From Myxococcota bacterium (GTDB lineage: Bacteria; Myxococcota_A; Polyangia; JAAYKL01), in NCBI GenBank assembly GCA_030065855.1, contig JASJCT010000019.1, positions 1-51,629 on the forward strand: a stretch of 51,629 nt of DNA. The letters are read 5' to 3'. Each line of letters starts with the position of its first letter. The stretch's first letter is position 1. The translations under genes were made by a program, and so were the position numbers. Positions 38,542-47,767 of this stretch are shown here, piece by piece. The notes below the pieces were generated by a model. That model was not told where the DNA came from, ran no database searches, and worked only from the letters and a program-made list of their open reading frames with translations.

Positions 38542-38611
38542 AGTGCCGCAAGGCGGCAAAGGAATATAGCCTGGCGGCTTTAGCCCCAGGTGCATTGGTC
38601 TTCGCGGCACT
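38542..38611. repeat. structured palindromic element
   Basis: AGTGCCGC (38542-38549) pairs with GCGGCACT (38604-38611), extended by AAG/CTT with one bulge. An inner stem, CCTGG-GGC/GCC-CAGG around TTTA, lies between about 38570 and 38590. The shape resembles REP-type intergenic elements or a structured RNA. There is no T-tract, so it is not a standard terminator. No second copy is in the window. Confidence 0.45.
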
Positions 38612-38639
38612 TGACAAACGCTTCGATAACTGGTAAGAC
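38611..38639 (+). promoter_or_regulatory. candidate promoter of the FadR/AGPS-like operon
   Basis: TTGACA at 38611-38616 is a full -35 box. The best -10 at 17 bases is TAAGAC (38634-38639), a modest match, and it falls inside the palindromic operator, so bound regulator would block it. Confidence 0.45.
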
Positions 38640-38651
38640 CTCTTACCAGTT
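38628..38651. promoter_or_regulatory. GntR/FadR-type operator palindrome
   Basis: AACTGGTAAGA and TCTTACCAGTT are perfect 11-base inverted arms with a CC spacer. FadR-subfamily operators have TGGT...ACCA symmetry of this kind. It overlaps the candidate promoter, 18 bases before the regulator's start codon. Confidence 0.65.
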
Positions 38652-38669
38652 GAGTGTAGGAGGCAGCAA

Positions 38670-39389
38670 GTGACGCCGAGACCTTTACTGAAACCAGCAC
38701 AGCACGCCGAACAGGAGATAATGACCGCCATCCTGGGCGGGACCTACAAACCCGGGTCCTATCTGCCATCTGAGCGCATCCTGGCAGAGAGGCTCGGCGT
38801 GACCCGTCCCACCCTCCGAGAGACCCTGAAACAGCTGGCTGGACAAGGGTGGGTTACCATCTCACACGGCAAGCCCACGATGGTGAATGACGTCTGGAAA
38901 GACGGGGGGCTCGGCATCTTAAGCGCCCTGGTAAGACATGGCGCTGTAATGCCCGAGTCCCTGATTTTCCACCTGCTAGAGGTGCGCAGTCATTTACTCC
39001 CACCCATTACCGAACTCGCTATAAAAAACGCCGGCGATGCGATAAAGACCTACCTCGCTACCCACATCGATCTGGAGGATACCAAAGAGGCCTACACCGC
39101 CTTTGACTGGCAGCTTCAGGTGCTGTTGGCCAAAGCGTCGGGCAATCCCATCTATCCGCTGCTGCTCAATGACTTTAGCCGTGTTTTCTTGACCCAGGCA
39201 CCTGGCTATTTTTCCTATGATGAAGCGCGACGTCGATCCAAGCGTTTTTATAGGGAGTTAGGCGACGCCATTTACAACGGTCAAGGCAGATACGACCAGA
39301 TTATGCGCGACGTGATGGATGATATTGTAAAAATCTGGAACCTAAAAAACGCTGACGAGAAAAGTCGCATGTCAGGAGATCAAAAATGA
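38670..39389 (+). CDS. FadR/GntR-family transcriptional regulator
   Basis: 239 residues with the GntR winged helix at about 13-75 (GSYLPSERILAERLGVTRPTLRETLKQLAGQGW) and an FCD/FadR-type all-helical ligand domain after it. E. coli FadR binds long-chain acyl-CoA, and the ligand here may be a lipid precursor given the operon. GTG 38670 is supported by GGAGG six bases upstream. Its stop overlaps the next ATG. Confidence 0.9.
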   Translation: MTPRPLLKPAQHAEQEIMTAILGGTYKPGSYLPSERILAERLGVTRPTLRETLKQLAGQGWVTISHGKPTMVNDVWKDGGLGILSALVRHGAVMPESLIFHLLEVRSHLLPPITELAIKNAGDAIKTYLATHIDLEDTKEAYTAFDWQLQVLLAKASGNPIYPLLLNDFSRVFLTQAPGYFSYDEARRRSKRFYRELGDAIYNGQGRYDQIMRDVMDDIVKIWNLKNADEKSRMSGDQK

Positions 39390-40987
39390 TACGCATCAAC
39401 GGATGGGGTGATGATACCACCCACATGTCCCTGTCTCCCAAAGCAGAAGCCATGCTGGCCGACCTAGTGGGCAAGGGACGTCCCAGAAAGGACTGTCCCA
39501 TCGAGGAGATGTTCGCGCGCGTGCCAGCATCTCGCCTGCCAGACCACCCGCTCATATCCGTCGATCCCAAGGATCGCTTTATCCACGCACACGGCCAAAG
39601 CTTGCCAGACTGGATCGGTATGCGCACTGGAACGATAGCGCGCTTTCCAGATGGGGTTGCCTTTCCGACGAGCGAAGCCGAGGTTGGAGAAATCCTGGGG
39701 TATGCCTCAAAACACGACGTCGTTGTGATTCCCTACGGCGGCGGCACCAGCGTGGTTGGGCATCTCACCGTGCCTGAGGATCCCCGGCCCGTGCTCTCTG
39801 TATCCATGAAGAAGATGAACCGGATGATTTCATTGGACCGGGAAACCCGTCTGGCAGAGTTCGAGGCCGGCATCAGCGGTCCTGAGATTGAAGCCTGTCT
39901 CTCCCCAGATGGATTTACACTTGGGCATTTTCCACAGTCGTTTGAGTATTCCACGTTGGGTGGCTGGATTGTCACCCGGTCGAGTGGCCAGCAGTCCTTA
40001 CACTATGGACGCATTGAGCAGCTCTTTGCCGGGGGCGTGGTCATGACGGAAAAGGGATCCCTTAGCATACCGCCGATCCCAGCTTCGGCAGCAGGTCCCA
40101 GTCTTAAAGAGGTCATTTTGGGATCTGAAGGCCGCCTGGGCATCCTCACCCGCGCCACTGTTCGGGTGTCTGAGATCAAGGAAGCAGATGGGTTTTACGG
40201 GGTCTTCTTTCCCGATTGGGACCGGGCGCGGGCCGCGGCTAGGAGCCTTGCAGGCAGCGCAGTGAGCCTGTCGATGATCCGGCTGAGCAACGCGGTCGAG
40301 ACAATGACCAACCTCACCCTGGCCGGTCACGAAAAGGCAATCGGCCTATTGAAAACATATCTCGAGGTGAGGGGTATCTCCGAAGCGTCCATGTGCATGG
40401 CCCTGATTGGCCTCACTGGATCCCACCGGCAGGTGCAGGCGTCTAAAAAAGAGATCAAGGAAACCCTAAAAAAATTTAAAGGCATCTGGGTCGGCAAATC
40501 CATGGGCAATGGGTGGAAAAAGAACCGATTCCTGGCCCCATACCTGCGCAATACCCTCTGGGACAAGGGGTATGCTATCGACACGGTGGAGACCGCGGTC
40601 ACCTGGGACAAGGTAACCCAGATGGTAAACAGCCTCGAAGGAGCAGTGCGAGACACCCTGGCGTCCATGGGTGAAAAGGTGCATGTCTTTACCCATCTAT
40701 CCCATGTCTACACGAGTGGATCGAGTGTCTACACAACCTATATTTTTAAGATAGGCGAGACGCCAGAGGCGACATTGGAACAATGGCAACAGGTGAAACG
40801 CGCACTGAACGATGCGATTGTTGCTGTGGGCGGCACCATCAGCCACCAGCACGGCGTGGGCTTGGATCACCGGGACCACCTCGAAGCAGAAAAAGGCCCT
40901 CTTGGCATCGATGTTTTAGAAACGGTATGCCGCCATGTGGACCCGGAGAACCGGCTTAACCCCGGCAAGCTGCTGCCAAGCCGATGA
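39386..40987 (+). CDS. FAD-linked oxidase, alkyl-DHAP-synthase-like
   Basis: A 533-residue FAD flavoenzyme of the vanillyl-alcohol-oxidase fold. The PP-loop PYGGGTSVVGHL binds FAD, and GHFPQSFEYSTLGGWIVTRSSGQQS is characteristic of alkyldihydroxyacetonephosphate synthase, which forms the ether bond of plasmalogens. The C-terminal SHQHGVGLDH holds the His cluster of that group. D-lactate dehydrogenase or glycolate oxidase relatives are the alternative. Overlaps FadR by 4 bases and the next gene by 4 bases, so it is the second gene of a tight operon. Confidence 0.88.
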   Translation: MIRINGWGDDTTHMSLSPKAEAMLADLVGKGRPRKDCPIEEMFARVPASRLPDHPLISVDPKDRFIHAHGQSLPDWIGMRTGTIARFPDGVAFPTSEAEVGEILGYASKHDVVVIPYGGGTSVVGHLTVPEDPRPVLSVSMKKMNRMISLDRETRLAEFEAGISGPEIEACLSPDGFTLGHFPQSFEYSTLGGWIVTRSSGQQSLHYGRIEQLFAGGVVMTEKGSLSIPPIPASAAGPSLKEVILGSEGRLGILTRATVRVSEIKEADGFYGVFFPDWDRARAAARSLAGSAVSLSMIRLSNAVETMTNLTLAGHEKAIGLLKTYLEVRGISEASMCMALIGLTGSHRQVQASKKEIKETLKKFKGIWVGKSMGNGWKKNRFLAPYLRNTLWDKGYAIDTVETAVTWDKVTQMVNSLEGAVRDTLASMGEKVHVFTHLSHVYTSGSSVYTTYIFKIGETPEATLEQWQQVKRALNDAIVAVGGTISHQHGVGLDHRDHLEAEKGPLGIDVLETVCRHVDPENRLNPGKLLPSR

Positions 40988-42561
40988 GCCCTCATCCACG
41001 CGACCAACAGTGGGACCTGATCGTCATCGGCGGCGGTGTGACCGGGGCCGGGGTCTTGAAAGAAGCCGTGCGCATGGGGCTTAAGACGCTCCTCGTCGAG
41101 CAGCGGGATTTTGCCTGGGGCACGTCCAGCCGGTCGTCAAAGCTCGTTCACGGGGGGCTGCGCTACTTGAAGCAGGGCAAGTTCGGCCTAACCCGGGAGT
41201 CAGTGGTTCATCGGGAGCGCCTGGTTCGAGAGGCCCCTGGTTTGGTGACGCCCATTTCGTTTTACGTGCCCATCTACCAAACCGGTAATGTAGGACAGGG
41301 CCGGTGGCTGCTAAAGCTCGGGCTTTCGATTTACGATGTCATGGCTTGGAAACTCCAGCACGCGTTTCTGAAACCAGATGTCCTGTTGCAAGCTGTCCCA
41401 GGCTTGCGCCGGGAGGGCCTTATCGGTGGATATCTCTATGGGGATGCCCAAGTAGACGATGCCCGCTTGGTGCTGCGACTCATCAAGGATGCGGTGCGCG
41501 CCGGCGGTGCGGCCCTAAGCTATACTGCGGCTGAAAAGATCGTGCGAGATGCCGGGTCAGGCAGGGTAATCGGCCTGATCGTAAGAGATGTAGAGACAAG
41601 TGAAACAACAGAAATAAAAGCAAATACCATCATTAACGTTTCAGGGACTTGGGCTGAAACGCTCCACCCATCTCCAGATCCAGGGCGCCACCTCAGGCCG
41701 CTTCGGGGAAGCCATATCTACCTCCCAGCCCAGGCGCTGACCCTGCCAGGGGCCGTATCCATCAGCCATCCGGATGACCGGCGGCCCGTATATGCCATCC
41801 CGTGGGAGGGGGGTATTTTAGTGGGTACGACAGATTTGGACTACAAGGAGGATTTAAATACATCCCCTAGAGCAACGACCGAGGAAGTAGACTACTTGAT
41901 GAAGGCGGTCACCCATTACTTTCCCACTGCATCCCTCTCCCTTGCTGATTGCATCTCGAGTCAGGCCGGTCTCAGGCCTGTGTTGAGCAAGGGCGACGTG
42001 GATCCTTCCAAGGAGTCCCGCGAACACGTGGTCTGGGCAGACAAGGGGCTGGTCACACTCACTGGAGGCAAGCTCACCACGTTCCGAGCCCTGGCCTGGG
42101 ATGCGCTCACCGCGGCGTTCCCCAAACGTCGAAAAAGTATCGCCGCCATCAAGAAGGAACCCGTGTTCTCTCCGATAAAAGAAGCATCTGCGGTTGATGG
42201 CTTGCTGACCGAGGATATGGTAAAGAGACTGTATGGTCGATATGGCGATGATGCCCTGGATCTTATCCAGAATGCACCCAAAGGATCGCTGGAAGTGATA
42301 CCCGGAACAAAAACCGTGTGGGCTGAGCTGCCCTATGCAGCGCGCACCGAGTGGATTCAGCATCTCACAGATTTACTGCTGCGGCGCGTCCGCTTTGGCC
42401 TGTTGCTGCCCGAGGGGGGCCGCGCATGGCTAGATAAAGTTGAATCCCTGTGCGCGCCCCATCTCGATTGGGATGGCGTGCGATGGAAAGCTGAGAAAAC
42501 AGCGTATATCGAAGAATGGGACGCGACGTACAGCCTGCCGGTTGGAAGCTCTGGTTCTTAA
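40984..42561 (+). CDS. glpD: FAD-dependent glycerol-3-phosphate dehydrogenase
   Basis: A 525-residue GlpD-family dehydrogenase. The N-terminal FAD site IGGGVTGAG and SSRSSKLVHGGLRYL are diagnostic, with GTTDLDYK and the helical C-terminal domain following. It interconverts glycerol 3-phosphate and DHAP, delivering electrons to quinone. In this operon it could feed DHAP to the AGPS-like step or return the alkyl-DHAP product, which is inference. The ATGA overlap with the flavoenzyme implies coupled translation. The kinase starts 15 bases on. Confidence 0.92.
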   Translation: MSPHPRDQQWDLIVIGGGVTGAGVLKEAVRMGLKTLLVEQRDFAWGTSSRSSKLVHGGLRYLKQGKFGLTRESVVHRERLVREAPGLVTPISFYVPIYQTGNVGQGRWLLKLGLSIYDVMAWKLQHAFLKPDVLLQAVPGLRREGLIGGYLYGDAQVDDARLVLRLIKDAVRAGGAALSYTAAEKIVRDAGSGRVIGLIVRDVETSETTEIKANTIINVSGTWAETLHPSPDPGRHLRPLRGSHIYLPAQALTLPGAVSISHPDDRRPVYAIPWEGGILVGTTDLDYKEDLNTSPRATTEEVDYLMKAVTHYFPTASLSLADCISSQAGLRPVLSKGDVDPSKESREHVVWADKGLVTLTGGKLTTFRALAWDALTAAFPKRRKSIAAIKKEPVFSPIKEASAVDGLLTEDMVKRLYGRYGDDALDLIQNAPKGSLEVIPGTKTVWAELPYAARTEWIQHLTDLLLRRVRFGLLLPEGGRAWLDKVESLCAPHLDWDGVRWKAEKTAYIEEWDATYSLPVGSSGS

Positions 42562-42576
42562 AGGAGAAACCGCTAC

Positions 42577-44142
42577 ATGCGCGACAAGGACCTGTTGCTG
42601 GCCATTGACAACGGCACCCAGAGTTTGAAAGCAATGGTCTTTGATGGAGAAGGGACCCTTGTTGCGATCGAGAAGATCCCCTTTAAACCCTACTTTTCTT
42701 CTCAGCCCGGCTGGGCCGAGCAGGATCCCAACCTGTTCTGGAACACCCTGGCCAATGCCTGCCAGGCCCTATTCGCGCGAAAAGAAGTGGCTGTGGGCCG
42801 CATCGCCGGCATGTCTGTCACGACCCAGCGGGCCACGGTCATCATCGTGGACAAGGATGGGGTTCCCCTGCGCCCGGCCATATCGTGGCTCGATCAGCGG
42901 CGATCGTTTGATTATACGCCGGTCGGTGGGTTATGGGGCCTGCTGATTGACGTGGCCGGACTCAGAGGGATTGTCAATTACTTTCAATCCCAGTCCAAGG
43001 CCAACTGGATCATTTCGCACGAGCCCGAGAACTGGGAAAAGACCCACAAATTACTGCTAGTATCGGGTTTTTTGACCCACAAGCTTACCGGCAAATTCGC
43101 TGATTCCATTGGATGCCAGGTCGCCTATCTCCCGTTTGATCACAAGCGGCTCGACTGGGCCAAGCCATCCAGCTGGATGTGGCAGGCCGTACCCATGTCC
43201 CCTGATCGCCTGCCCGAGTTGTACCCCCAGGGGCAAGTGATCGGCGGGGTTACCCGGGAGGCCGCGCAACAGACGGGCATACCCGAGGGATTGCCCGTGA
43301 TCGCAGCGGCAGCAGACAAGGCCTGCGAAGTGATCGGATCCGGGAGTCTCGATCCGTCCATTGGGTGCCTCAGCTACGGCACGACTGCGACCATCAACGT
43401 GACCAGCAAAAAATACATCGAGGCTATCCCCCGGGTTCCGGCCTATCCAGCGGCGATACCCAATTACCACACCATCGAAATACAGATTTACCGGGGATAT
43501 TGGATGGTGAGCTGGTTCAAGGAGGAGTTCGGCCACTTGGAACTGCAGCAAGCAGCCGAGCTCGGCGTGGCGCCAGAAGCGCTGTTCGACGAAATGATAA
43601 AGGACGTGCCCCCGGGTTGCATGGGGCTCATGCTACAACCCTACTGGACCCCAGGGGTGAAGCTGCCCGGTCCAGAGGCCAAGGGCTCCATCTTGGGGTT
43701 TGGGGATGTCCACACCCGGGCCTACGTGTATCGCTCCATTCTGGAGGGATTGGCCTATGCCCTGAGGCAGGGCAAAGAGAAGATCGAAAAGCGGACCCGC
43801 ATTCCCATTACAAAGCTGCGCGTATCCGGCGGTGGTTCTCAGAGCCTGAACGCCATGCAGGTCACCGCTGATATGTTTGGTCTACCCACGGAACGGCCCC
43901 ATGTCTACGAAACATCCGGACTCGGCGCTGCCATCAACGCGGCGGTCGGGACCGGGATTCACCCGGACTATCCCACAGCTGTTAGGGCCATGACCCGCGT
44001 GAAGGATACCTTTACGCCCAATGAAAAAAACGCAGCGCTTTACGACGCATTATATAAAGAGGTTTATAAAAAAATGTACAAACAGCTGGCCCCGCTTTAC
44101 AAGAGCATTCAAGCGATTACCGGATATCCAAAAAAACAATAG
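42577..44142 (+). CDS. FGGY-family carbohydrate kinase
   Basis: A 521-residue FGGY kinase. The phosphate loop LAIDNGTQSLKAMVFD opens the protein, the catalytic Asp is in ISWLDQRR, and the ATP site lies in the C-terminal domain (RVSGGGSQSLNAMQVTADMFG). Glycerol, xylulose and related sugars are typical substrates; paired with glpD, glycerol is the natural guess, though the sequence is not close enough to GlpK to call by eye. AAAGGAG precedes ATG 42577. It completes a FadR, AGPS-like, GlpD, kinase operon. Confidence 0.9.
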   Translation: MRDKDLLLAIDNGTQSLKAMVFDGEGTLVAIEKIPFKPYFSSQPGWAEQDPNLFWNTLANACQALFARKEVAVGRIAGMSVTTQRATVIIVDKDGVPLRPAISWLDQRRSFDYTPVGGLWGLLIDVAGLRGIVNYFQSQSKANWIISHEPENWEKTHKLLLVSGFLTHKLTGKFADSIGCQVAYLPFDHKRLDWAKPSSWMWQAVPMSPDRLPELYPQGQVIGGVTREAAQQTGIPEGLPVIAAAADKACEVIGSGSLDPSIGCLSYGTTATINVTSKKYIEAIPRVPAYPAAIPNYHTIEIQIYRGYWMVSWFKEEFGHLELQQAAELGVAPEALFDEMIKDVPPGCMGLMLQPYWTPGVKLPGPEAKGSILGFGDVHTRAYVYRSILEGLAYALRQGKEKIEKRTRIPITKLRVSGGGSQSLNAMQVTADMFGLPTERPHVYETSGLGAAINAAVGTGIHPDYPTAVRAMTRVKDTFTPNEKNAALYDALYKEVYKKMYKQLAPLYKSIQAITGYPKKQ

Positions 44143-44172
44143 TGTGTCATTTGAACCGGAGCGTAACGCGGC

Positions 44173-44688
44173 ATGCGATCCCATCTTAGTACCAATCCGG
44201 ACCGGCGCCTTGAAGGTGTTGGTACGCCAGGTGCCGAGTTCCTAAGGCCGCTGCCGCTCTTTGGCCTCGCGCTGATGCTGGTCAATGACCATTGGCTCCG
44301 GGTTCAGTGGCCGTGTTGGCTGACCGGCAAGCTATCGGATGTGGCCGTTGTGTTGTTTTTCCCCTTTCTCCTGACCGCAACGGTAGGATTGGCAACCGTC
44401 ATGGTCAATCGGATCGCACGCCCCTTTTCACAAGGTCGCATCCGATTGGAGCCGGGACTGACGCGGCCAAAACTCGCTGTGGCCATTGTGTTGACCGGGC
44501 TGGCCTTGGCGTCGATAAACCTCTTTCCGATATGTCGGGACAGCTACGTTGCCCTGCTGGAGTGGTTGGACATCCCGGGCCTCTTGGGACAAGCGCAGTA
44601 CACCTTGGATCCCACGGATTGTATCGCACTGTTGCTGTTGCCCATCCCCTGGATGTATGGAAACCGGTTCCTGGATAGATCCCATTAA
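44173..44688 (+). CDS. conserved membrane protein
   Basis: 171 residues with about four transmembrane helices. The conserved block NDHWLRVQWPCWLTGKLSD near the first helix recalls a small family of hypothetical membrane proteins. It starts 30 bases after the kinase stop, so it may belong to the lipid operon. Function unknown. The stop overlaps the convergent gene by a few bases. Confidence 0.75.
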   Translation: MRSHLSTNPDRRLEGVGTPGAEFLRPLPLFGLALMLVNDHWLRVQWPCWLTGKLSDVAVVLFFPFLLTATVGLATVMVNRIARPFSQGRIRLEPGLTRPKLAVAIVLTGLALASINLFPICRDSYVALLEWLDIPGLLGQAQYTLDPTDCIALLLLPIPWMYGNRFLDRSH

Positions 44689-45332
44689 TAAAAAGGAAAA
44701 GAGCAGTCCCATTCATCCGAAGGGCCGTACTTCCAGTAATGTTCTACTTTGATGCGCGATCTGACGCCGCTTATTGTTGAAACCTCTATCGCAAAAATGT
44801 CATTGCATCGCTTTGTATTAACAAACACGAGTAGATCCGGGTCTGCCTCGCAATGAATTTGACGGTCACCAGTAAGATCTTCACCTGTGCTTTCGGCCAG
44901 ATTTGTGCCTGCATCTGTGCCCGCATCGATGCTCGTATCTGTGTCACCGGATGCATCATCAAATTTGCAGCCATCCAGCCAAGAGTAAATGGTAGTGATA
45001 CAATCTTCGTTCTGATCACAGGCTGCGTAGGCCACCCGCTGTTCCCTTCCGTCAAAGATTGCAACATCGTGGACCGGCTCAGAAACTCGAATAGGCGGCA
45101 GACAGGTGGCTGTATATGGGGTGAACAGCAGAACATCTTCATCGCTATTAGAGCTACCCATAATCGAAATACGGATGGGCCCAGTCGTTTCTACAACGCT
45201 CCACTGATAGGGGCCATCGTCCTTCTCACCTGAATTGCCCATGACCGACAGCCACCCGACGATGACAAATGGAACCGGCAGCCAGTTTTTCCAACCTCTC
45301 TTTTTCCGTGTGTCGATCATTTTCTCTTCCAT
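44685..45332 (-). CDS. hypothetical exported protein with Asp/Thr linker
   Basis: 215 residues with an N-terminal helix (LPVPFVIVGWLSVMG) after a basic start, so it is membrane-anchored or exported. Several cysteine pairs and a short DTDTSIDAGTDAGT linker at about 140-155 resemble the Asp-rich linkers of other surface proteins in this genome. Four bases separate it from the upstream gene, so the two are one operon. No family recognised. Confidence 0.78.
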   Translation of the reverse strand: MEEKMIDTRKKRGWKNWLPVPFVIVGWLSVMGNSGEKDDGPYQWSVVETTGPIRISIMGSSNSDEDVLLFTPYTATCLPPIRVSEPVHDVAIFDGREQRVAYAACDQNEDCITTIYSWLDGCKFDDASGDTDTSIDAGTDAGTNLAESTGEDLTGDRQIHCEADPDLLVFVNTKRCNDIFAIEVSTISGVRSRIKVEHYWKYGPSDEWDCSFPFY

Positions 45333-45336
45333 GCGA

Positions 45337-45981
45337 CTAAAACCAATAGCCGAACTCCAATATGGTCTCTATGAGCAGTTCTCTGAAGGAGCCGTTTGCC
45401 AACTCCTTTTGCTCGTTTAAGTATTGCCTGGTGTATACTATTTCCCACATACCACCCAAGGACCCGCCAATGCCGATGACTAAGTACTTGGTCATCCAGC
45501 GATAGCCGAGCTCGACCTGGGGCGTGAGCATGCCCAGACGCCAGTCGTATGCCGTGCGATTCCCGGCCACATGGTAGTACTCGAGCCAAAGACCTGCGAA
45601 GAAGCCGCGCGGCTCGCAATTGGGATTGCGATAAAACCGAACGCCGGCTGCTGCGCCAAATCCAAATGTAAGTTCGGCGTCAAATGCTGCAGCATCCACC
45701 GCTAGTGCTCCTAGGGTCGGGAAGCGAACTCGGACGAGGCCGGTGATATTGGTTCCTATCTCTCCAGACAGGGTGGGGCCCCATTGGGCAAACCCCAGTA
45801 GGTCGGCGTGAATAGTGAACAAAATGTCACGCCGGGAGACCGCTTCAGTCGCCGAAATACCCGGCTCTGCTGCACTCGAGTGGCTCGCATCGGACAGGGA
45901 ATCTTTTTTGATATCCTTAGCAACTGCAGGAAACAAAATGATAAAAGCAGAAATTAAAGACAAAAACACATGCCAGCGCAT
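45337..45981 (-). CDS. outer-membrane beta-barrel-like protein
   Basis: 214 residues with a signal peptide (to about residue 21), alternating hydrophobic/polar strands (AGVRFYRNPNCEPRGFFAGL and VELGYRWMTKYLVIGIGG) and a terminal aromatic residue (EFGYWF), all typical of a small outer-membrane barrel. No enzyme motif. AGGAAAGAGG precedes the ATG. Its partner is the exported protein immediately downstream. Confidence 0.75.
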   Translation of the reverse strand: MRWHVFLSLISAFIILFPAVAKDIKKDSLSDASHSSAAEPGISATEAVSRRDILFTIHADLLGFAQWGPTLSGEIGTNITGLVRVRFPTLGALAVDAAAFDAELTFGFGAAAGVRFYRNPNCEPRGFFAGLWLEYYHVAGNRTAYDWRLGMLTPQVELGYRWMTKYLVIGIGGSLGGMWEIVYTRQYLNEQKELANGSFRELLIETILEFGYWF

Positions 45982-46066
45982 CGAATGCCTCTTTCCTAAA
46001 AAGATATATGAATCATCGTATCTTCAATAGCCGACTTTTGCAAACTAATTTGTTATAGTGTCTCCT

Positions 46067-47581
46067 ATGTGGCGCATTCTATTTATTGCCTGGCTGTCCG
46101 GGTTTACGGTGATGGGGCTAGAGATGTCGTTCGCCCGCATGGTAGCCCCGTATTTTGGCACGTCTATGCCCGTTTGGGCGATCAATATTTCAACCGTGCT
46201 GATCTCCATGTCTTTTGGGTACATGGTCGGCGGGCGTTTGAGCAAGCGGTCTGGATATCAAAGGTACCTGGGTGTTGCACTGCTCATGTCAGGCCTCATC
46301 ATTGCAGTCATGTCCCTTATCGGGCCTGTACTCCTGGGTGTTGCCGCCCAGGTAGGGCGACAGATCGGGGTGGTTTTAAAGGGGCTTTCCCTGCTCGGCG
46401 TTTTTCTCCTCGGGGCAACCCCCCTTTTTCTTTCGAGCATGCTGATACCCCTTTGCATCCGCTCAGGTGTGTCATCCACCACGGCCTCGGGCAGTGTGGC
46501 CGGTCGGGTCCACGCAGCTGCCACTATCGGTAGTCTCATGGGAACCCTGGTGCCTGCCCTGTATACGCTCGCCTATTTTGGAACCCGATGGACACTGCTC
46601 TCTATTGGGATCTGTTGTGTCTGCACAGGGGCTTCCTTACTGATCAAACGGATCATCGCAGTCCCCTTGGGATTGATGCTCTTTGCCGTGGGGTTTTTAG
46701 AGATCGACGACGCCCATGTCAGACGTCTCCCCGGACGCATACTTCATGAGGAGACCACGTTTTATCACCACATTGAAGTTCGAGAGACCGGGGATGGATC
46801 TCGGGAGATGCGATTTGATCCAGGCTGGGCCGTTCAATCGATCTACCATCCAGATGGGCCTTCAAAAACCGGCTCTTGGCCCATGTTCCTCTTGTCTCAT
46901 CATCTGCGGGCTGCATGCAACAAACCTCCGGAACGAGCGTTGATAATTGGGTTTGCCGCCGGCACCTTGGCACGTGATCTGACATTTGCCTTTCCGGATA
47001 TTCGGATCCACGGCGTGGAGATCGATGAAAAATTGCTTGATGTGGCAAAGCGTTACTTTCATCTTCCCGAGGGCGTTGACGTGTTCCCTATGGATGGGCG
47101 GCGATTCTTACAGCAGACGGATGAGACCTACGATTTAATTCTAATTGATGCGTACAAGCACATTTATCTGCCGTTTCACTTGGCCACCCGAGAGTTTTTC
47201 ACCCTTGCTGCACAGCGGCTCGCTCCCGGCGGTGTTGTAGCAGCCAATGTTCTGACGTGGCGCAAAGAAAATCGCCTGGCGCGGGCCATCGGCGCTACCA
47301 TGGGTGCTGTTTTCGAACATGTGGCGCAAATGAGAGTCCCGCCCCTGATGAATGCCATGCTCTACGCGTGGCGCGGTAGCAATACCGACGTCAGCTGCTA
47401 TCCACCGCAACACCCGGGCCAAAGACTACGAACAAAACAGCTTCTTGCCCGGCTACAACCCCTGCCGCAAGGGAATGGCAACTTGGTCTTCACCGATGAT
47501 AGAGCAAAGGTCGAGCCCTACACACACCGCATCATCGCATCTATCTTACTTGGGGCGTATTGGGAGCGAGGCGGTCAGTGA
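46067..47581 (+). CDS. membrane spermidine-synthase-like protein, degenerate
   Basis: A 504-residue paralog in outline of the PspA-operon enzyme: seven or eight helices followed by a SAM-binding domain. The SAM motif reads IIGFAAGTLARDL, in place of GGGDG, and the SEDEHIYHE acceptor block is missing, although GVEIDEKLL and LILIDAYKH are kept. It is therefore unlikely to be a true aminopropyltransferase and may be a methyltransferase-like or non-catalytic protein. Start GTG 46058 or ATG 46067. Confidence 0.82.
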   Translation: MWRILFIAWLSGFTVMGLEMSFARMVAPYFGTSMPVWAINISTVLISMSFGYMVGGRLSKRSGYQRYLGVALLMSGLIIAVMSLIGPVLLGVAAQVGRQIGVVLKGLSLLGVFLLGATPLFLSSMLIPLCIRSGVSSTTASGSVAGRVHAAATIGSLMGTLVPALYTLAYFGTRWTLLSIGICCVCTGASLLIKRIIAVPLGLMLFAVGFLEIDDAHVRRLPGRILHEETTFYHHIEVRETGDGSREMRFDPGWAVQSIYHPDGPSKTGSWPMFLLSHHLRAACNKPPERALIIGFAAGTLARDLTFAFPDIRIHGVEIDEKLLDVAKRYFHLPEGVDVFPMDGRRFLQQTDETYDLILIDAYKHIYLPFHLATREFFTLAAQRLAPGGVVAANVLTWRKENRLARAIGATMGAVFEHVAQMRVPPLMNAMLYAWRGSNTDVSCYPPQHPGQRLRTKQLLARLQPLPQGNGNLVFTDDRAKVEPYTHRIIASILLGAYWERGGQ

Positions 47582-47767
47582 TCCCAGATGGTTGTGTCTC
47601 TCATCTCGGTTTGCCATGAAGCTTTAATTATCCAATCTTGGCATAAACTGCGTATTGCAAGGGTACATAGAAATCCTTTTCGAACATATCGAGCAAGATT
47701 CGGGTGGGCGTGTTGGTTTTAAGCACTAGTATGCATAGAGGTTCTGGTAGGATGGAGGACCATACGG

